Below are positions 61,179-64,000 of a stretch of DNA of 64,000 nt, piece by piece. Location: assembly GCF_005298175.1 (NCBI RefSeq), contig NZ_SZYH01000001.1:434001-498000 (forward strand), read 5' to 3'. The first letter of the stretch is position 1, and the number at the start of each line of letters is the position of its first letter. This DNA comes from Marinobacter panjinensis (GTDB lineage Bacteria > Pseudomonadota > Gammaproteobacteria > Pseudomonadales > Oleiphilaceae). Both the position numbers and the translations under genes were made by a program. Below the pieces are notes generated by a model. That model had not been told where the DNA came from, did not search any database, and saw nothing but the letters and a program-made list of their open reading frames with translations.

Positions 61179-61943
61179 ATGGCCGATCAACCAAAACCCA
61201 GTCAGAATCATCTTCTGGCAGCTTTGTCACCTGAGGTCCAGGGTCGTTTGTTTCCGCACCTGGAACTTGTGCCAATGCCTCTCCGAGCAGTTCTGTACGA
61301 ATCCAGACAGCCCATGCGTCACGTTTACTTTCCTACCGACGCCATCATCTCGCTACAGTATTTGTTGGAAAACGGGGCTTCAACGGCCATTTCAGTAGTA
61401 GGCAACGATGGCTTAATCGGCGTTTCTTTATATATGGTCGGCAGTGACTGTGCGCCAAGCCGATCGGTGGTACAAAGCGCAGGTCATGCCTTTCGGCTCC
61501 CCAGGCGAAAAGTTCAAGAAGAATTCAACCGCCACGGAGAGTTGCTTTTGTTGATGCTTCGCTACACGCAGGCTCTGCTTACGCAAGTTTCGCAGACTGC
61601 GGTTTGCAACCGAAATCACCACGTTTCTGAACAGCTCTGTCGTTGGCTACTTATTTCCATGGATCGGTTGCACGATAACCGCTTGACCATGACGCAGAGT
61701 TTCATCGCTGACATGCTTGGCGTTCGCCGCGAAGCCGTCACTGAGGCAGCGTTTAAATTACAAGGGCAGGGCGTGATTTCATATCAACGAGGATTAATCA
61801 AAGTACTTGATCGATCAAAGCTGGAAGAGCTGAGTTGTGAGTGCTATCGCGTAGTCCGGGATGAAAATGACGTACTGCTACATTACCTGCCACAGCGGCA
61901 GGTGATTAAAAAACCTGAATCCATTCCCATCGCTGTTCTCTAG
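61179..61943 (+). CDS. Crp/Fnr-family transcriptional regulator
   Basis: The protein is 254 residues from the ATG at 61179. The cyclic-nucleotide-binding-like beta roll is visible (YESRQPMRHVYFPTDAIISLQYLLENGASTAISVVGNDGLIGVSLYMVG). The winged helix is MTQSFIADMLGVRREAVTEAAFKLQGQGVISYQRGLIKVLDRSKLEEL. The cAMP pocket residues of CRP and the Fnr cysteines are absent, so it belongs to the large group of Crp-like regulators with unknown ligand, often linked to stress responses. It does not overlap its neighbours. Confidence 0.9.
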   Translation: MADQPKPSQNHLLAALSPEVQGRLFPHLELVPMPLRAVLYESRQPMRHVYFPTDAIISLQYLLENGASTAISVVGNDGLIGVSLYMVGSDCAPSRSVVQSAGHAFRLPRRKVQEEFNRHGELLLLMLRYTQALLTQVSQTAVCNRNHHVSEQLCRWLLISMDRLHDNRLTMTQSFIADMLGVRREAVTEAAFKLQGQGVISYQRGLIKVLDRSKLEELSCECYRVVRDENDVLLHYLPQRQVIKKPESIPIAVL

Positions 61944-61975
61944 GTGGAATGAGAAAAATTAAACATATGGGGAAG

Positions 61976-62011
61976 GAAGGAATGCTTCCTTCGTTTGGAT
62001 CCAACCAAACG
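61976..62011. terminator. Two adjacent hairpins after the Crp-family gene
   Basis: GAAGGAA-TGC-TTCCTTC (61976-61992) and CGTTTGG-ATCCAA-CCAAACG (61992-62011) are perfect 7-bp stems sharing one base, beginning about 33 bp after the stop codon. No strong T-run follows, so efficiency is uncertain. Confidence 0.45.
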
Positions 62012-62049
62012 TAAGGCGTGTTCTCCGGACGCTTACAAACAAACACCTT

Positions 62050-62331
62050 TTGTGTGGCACTTCCATATGGCCAGGGTTCAAAGATCCGGATGACGCTGTC
62101 GCGCAGGTGCGGCGATCTATCGAGGCAATGCTTGAGAAGTCAGATGATGTCGTTCATGTTTGGGTCACGCACGACACGATTGTCGCCACTCTCGCGAGTC
62201 GGTTGCAGAAGACGCCATTGAAGCTCAAGGATTGGCCGGATTACCTGGGTGGGCTCACGATTCAACTGAGAGAGGAGAGTGGTCTGGAGATTTCCTACTC
62301 GGCGTCCGGACTGGCCCAGCCTGATACCTGA
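62050..62331 (+). pseudogene. Histidine-phosphatase-like C-terminal remnant
   Basis: The frame reads DAVAQVRRSIEAMLEKSDDVVHVWVTHDTIVATLASRLQKTPLKLKDWPDYLGGLTIQLREESGLEISY. THDTIVATLASRL resembles the second catalytic His segment of histidine acid phosphatase or phosphoglycerate-mutase-like enzymes (xSHDTTIxxLL). The N-terminal RHG catalytic motif is absent and no proper start exists. The rest of 61944-62618 holds nothing else I recognise. Confidence 0.4.
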
Positions 62332-62618
62332 GAATGAAAGGGCTCAGGTATCTACTGGTGACGGTAGTGGGTTGTTGCTTGCCCCATTGAAACCGCACCT
62401 GGAAAGTTTTGAAAACCAGAAACTTAGATAACTTTTGGGCCAACCATGACGCACTCCTTCTTGAACAATTATTGCACTACGATACATCGAGAACGACTAG
62501 AGCGCTAGATGTGAGCGGATGTTGCGACATCTATAGTTGACCACCGTCATCTGTCTCGCTCACTCCAATCAGTTGGAACCTTGGTCTGAAATACGCAGTA
62601 CCGGCCTAAATCAGATGC

Positions 62619-62969
62619 CTACGCTAACTGTCCGTCCAGATACCTCCGTACCGTCAATGGGTCATCGATCAGCACAGACAGGGCGGTCCTTCCATCAAAT
62701 TCTCTGTTAGGCTTTTTGATCCAACTGTTTGCTTGTTGCTCCGTAGGGAAGAAGATCCTGAGGCTTTTGTAAACGCCAAAAATACAGGAAATTCGCTCCA
62801 GACATTCGTCAGAAAGTCCTGAATCAGAATTGCCCGATTCCCCAAGTAGCTCAAGCTCCTCGCGTTCTGATAATCCCCAAGCCAAGGCGATTTGGTGAAG
62901 TACTTTGAGTGCAGTCTCAGAGACGATCGCGGGATCAGTATTGGTAAGGATGTCTTGTGTTTTCTTCAT
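62619..62969 (-). CDS. DUF2384 (MbcA/ParS/Xre-type) antitoxin-like protein
   Basis: The 116-residue protein has ALKVLHQIALAWGLSEREELELLGE, SDECLERISCIFGVYKSLRIFF, ANSWIKKPNREFDGRTALSVLIDDPLTVRRYLDGQLA. This is the antitoxin/toxin-binding domain that normally pairs with a RES-domain NAD-degrading toxin. No RES gene is seen downstream or upstream, so it is an orphan or a stand-alone regulator. The pattern WxxxPNxxFxGxxxL is well preserved, so the protein looks intact. Confidence 0.82.
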   Translation of the reverse strand: MKKTQDILTNTDPAIVSETALKVLHQIALAWGLSEREELELLGESGNSDSGLSDECLERISCIFGVYKSLRIFFPTEQQANSWIKKPNREFDGRTALSVLIDDPLTVRRYLDGQLA

Positions 62970-63083
62970 GGTAATCCTTCTCGGCTTACTCGAGTTATTA
63001 GTCTGTTTGTACGCGCAGCTCTTGAATTTTCCGACTCTGACAAATGGACTTTTGCTTGCTGTTCTCAGGCCGCTCCAGCCCAG

Positions 63084-63434
63084 TCACTTTCCAGCGTTTT
63101 CCTGTTCATTCCATCGCTCAACGATCTCATCGATGTCCAGAGAGTTCTCCGTATCAGCACCGATTTCGTCGAAGACCACGTAGAGGCCACCTCGGCTGTA
63201 GTGACAATCTGAAATGACCAGCGTCTGATTATTATGCTTGGCAGCTGAGTTCATTTTCTGGAACAGAAGCTCTCGATTTTTCGTTGCCAATTCTTCCGAG
63301 TACAGAAAAATCAGGTTTGGATAACTGTCCGAAGGATCGGGCAAGGCCGTTTCCCATGTTTTAGCGTGTTCTATCATGTGCTGTTTTCTGCGGTAAACGC
63401 ACAGCGAAGAAATCTTTTTTTGAACGTTTTTCAT
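63084..63434 (-). CDS. Hypothetical protein
   Basis: The 116-residue protein of mixed composition begins MKNVQKKISSLCVYRRKQHMIEHAKTWETALPDPSDSYPNLIFLYSEELATKNRELLFQKMNSAAKHNNQTLVISDCHYSRGGLYVVFDEIG. No domain is recognised. The upstream region (63435-63620) is AT-rich. It is on the same strand as the DUF2384 gene, 114 bp apart. Confidence 0.5.
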   Translation of the reverse strand: MKNVQKKISSLCVYRRKQHMIEHAKTWETALPDPSDSYPNLIFLYSEELATKNRELLFQKMNSAAKHNNQTLVISDCHYSRGGLYVVFDEIGADTENSLDIDEIVERWNEQENAGK

Positions 63435-63621
63435 AAATCACCATAAGAAAGATATTTGTTATCAACAATATAAGAATATCGCCATATATTTATGCTTAAA
63501 ATAAACTAAATACTTAATTATACAGTAATTAAATCGTTTAAAAGCAACGCTTTACATATTCTTCATCATAGTATACTTTCATGTGCATTGAAATTCATTT
63601 AGCTGATAAAGTATTCATATT

Positions 63622-63789
63622 ATGGTCGACACAATGATTAAAGATTGGTTTATAGTTAACTCGAAAATGAAGATAGTGTATTGCACAAGTACTTCGGGAA
63701 TTGTTGTTGAGGTCAGAAAGAGTCGATGGGCACCGGGGAACTTTGTATGCACAAACCCCGTTAGGGCTTTACCGGACAAGAAACAGTGA
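63622..63789 (+). CDS. Small hypothetical protein (55 residues)
   Basis: The frame reads MVDTMIKDWFIVNSKMKIVYCTSTSGIVVEVRKSRWAPGNFVCTNPVRALPDKKQ. The composition is protein-like, but no ribosome site or family is recognised. An antisense frame of 125 codons covers the same DNA and looks less likely. Confidence 0.3.
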   Translation: MVDTMIKDWFIVNSKMKIVYCTSTSGIVVEVRKSRWAPGNFVCTNPVRALPDKKQ

Positions 63790-63962
63790 GTATCTATGCC
63801 AATGAGAAGGCCAGAAGGTCGCTTTACAAACTGAGGCGTTAATTGAACTACGTGCCGGTTAGCCCGATGAGTTTCTGGCGCGAAAAGCTCTGGGAGAAAA
63901 GGAATTCCATGTCCAATGATGGCTGGCTTGGTTGGCAATGTTTCGGCGAATTGAGGTGATTG

Positions 63963-64000
63963 ATGCGAATTGTTTGTATTTCCGATACTCACAGCAAACA
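63963..64000 (+). CDS. Metallophosphoesterase, start only (cut by window edge)
   Basis: Only the first 12 codons are inside the window: MRIVCISDTHSK. The strand followed by SDTHSxH is the DxH metal-binding motif that opens calcineurin-like phosphoesterases. GAGGTG lies seven bases upstream of the ATG, supporting this start. Confidence 0.72.
   Translation, partial: MRIVCISDTHSK

Noticed and set aside
63615..63992. 125-codon minus-strand frame at the right end
   Set aside because: It overlaps the clear start of a metallophosphoesterase and has no recognisable features.

Overview
The window looks like a chromosomal segment of a marine gammaproteobacterium, most likely Marinobacter or a close relative. 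That is an inference from gene content: an unusual long isocitrate dehydrogenase, an egtB-egtD pair, several GGDEF/EAL proteins, a Tus-type terminator protein and a CcoG oxidase-maturation protein. No rRNA or tRNA gene was recognised. The tus gene suggests the segment lies near the replication terminus, where accessory DNA tends to accumulate.

Positions 1-19000 are mostly GC-rich core-like DNA: a c-di-GMP enzyme cut by the window edge, an isocitrate dehydrogenase with a duplicated internal domain, ergothioneine synthesis (egtB-egtD), and a DUF6448 exported protein. A two-component system follows, whose operon also encodes a membrane-bound AraC-type regulator. It faces a haem-b ferric-reductase/PepSY/DUF2271/flavoprotein electron-transfer cluster, and both share TCAGG-type operator repeats. 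After these come a nitronate monooxygenase, a PAS-GGDEF-EAL protein with a degraded EAL site, an ACT-domain protein and tus.

Positions 19000-34000 carry exported and envelope functions: an LVIVD-repeat protein, a cytochrome c/beta-propeller protein, an ECF sigma and zinc-finger anti-sigma pair, and a LolA-like / ABC ATPase / FtsX-type permease / DUF1302-like barrel operon. A second small barrel, an EF-hand lipoprotein and a MocR-type regulator follow.

Positions 34000-53700 are accessory and scarred. ccoG is split by a 1235-bp IS3-family element (IS407-like) with a clean 4-bp target duplication. A second copy with the same spacing and identical encoded proteins lies 17.6 kb further on in the same orientation, preceded by a 50-bp duplicate of its own left end. 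Between them are a DRGH nuclease, a lipoprotein, an ExoD-like protein, a PhzF/LysR pair, broken MFS and metallo-hydrolase genes, an AT-rich stretch, a family of AAAGTRCTAAA repeats, relic IS ends and a tyrosine-recombinase remnant.

The most interesting locus spans about 46938-60812. Its first half encodes a coiled-coil membrane protein, two single-TM proteins (one clearly ExbD/TolR-like, with an Asp in the TM), an exported protein and an ExbB/TolQ/MotA-like multi-TM protein. Its second half, beyond the integrase remnant and IS copy 2, is a tightly coupled operon: GrpE-like factor, Hsp70-like protein with an extra beta domain, AAA+ ATPase, J-like protein with PH-like domains, and a membrane-anchored peptidoglycan-binding protein. 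I propose, as inference only, an envelope-spanning ion-driven complex coupled to a private chaperone cycle.

The right end (61-64 kb) holds a Crp-family regulator, a phosphatase remnant, a DUF2384-type antitoxin without a visible toxin, small unknown genes and the start of a metallophosphoesterase.
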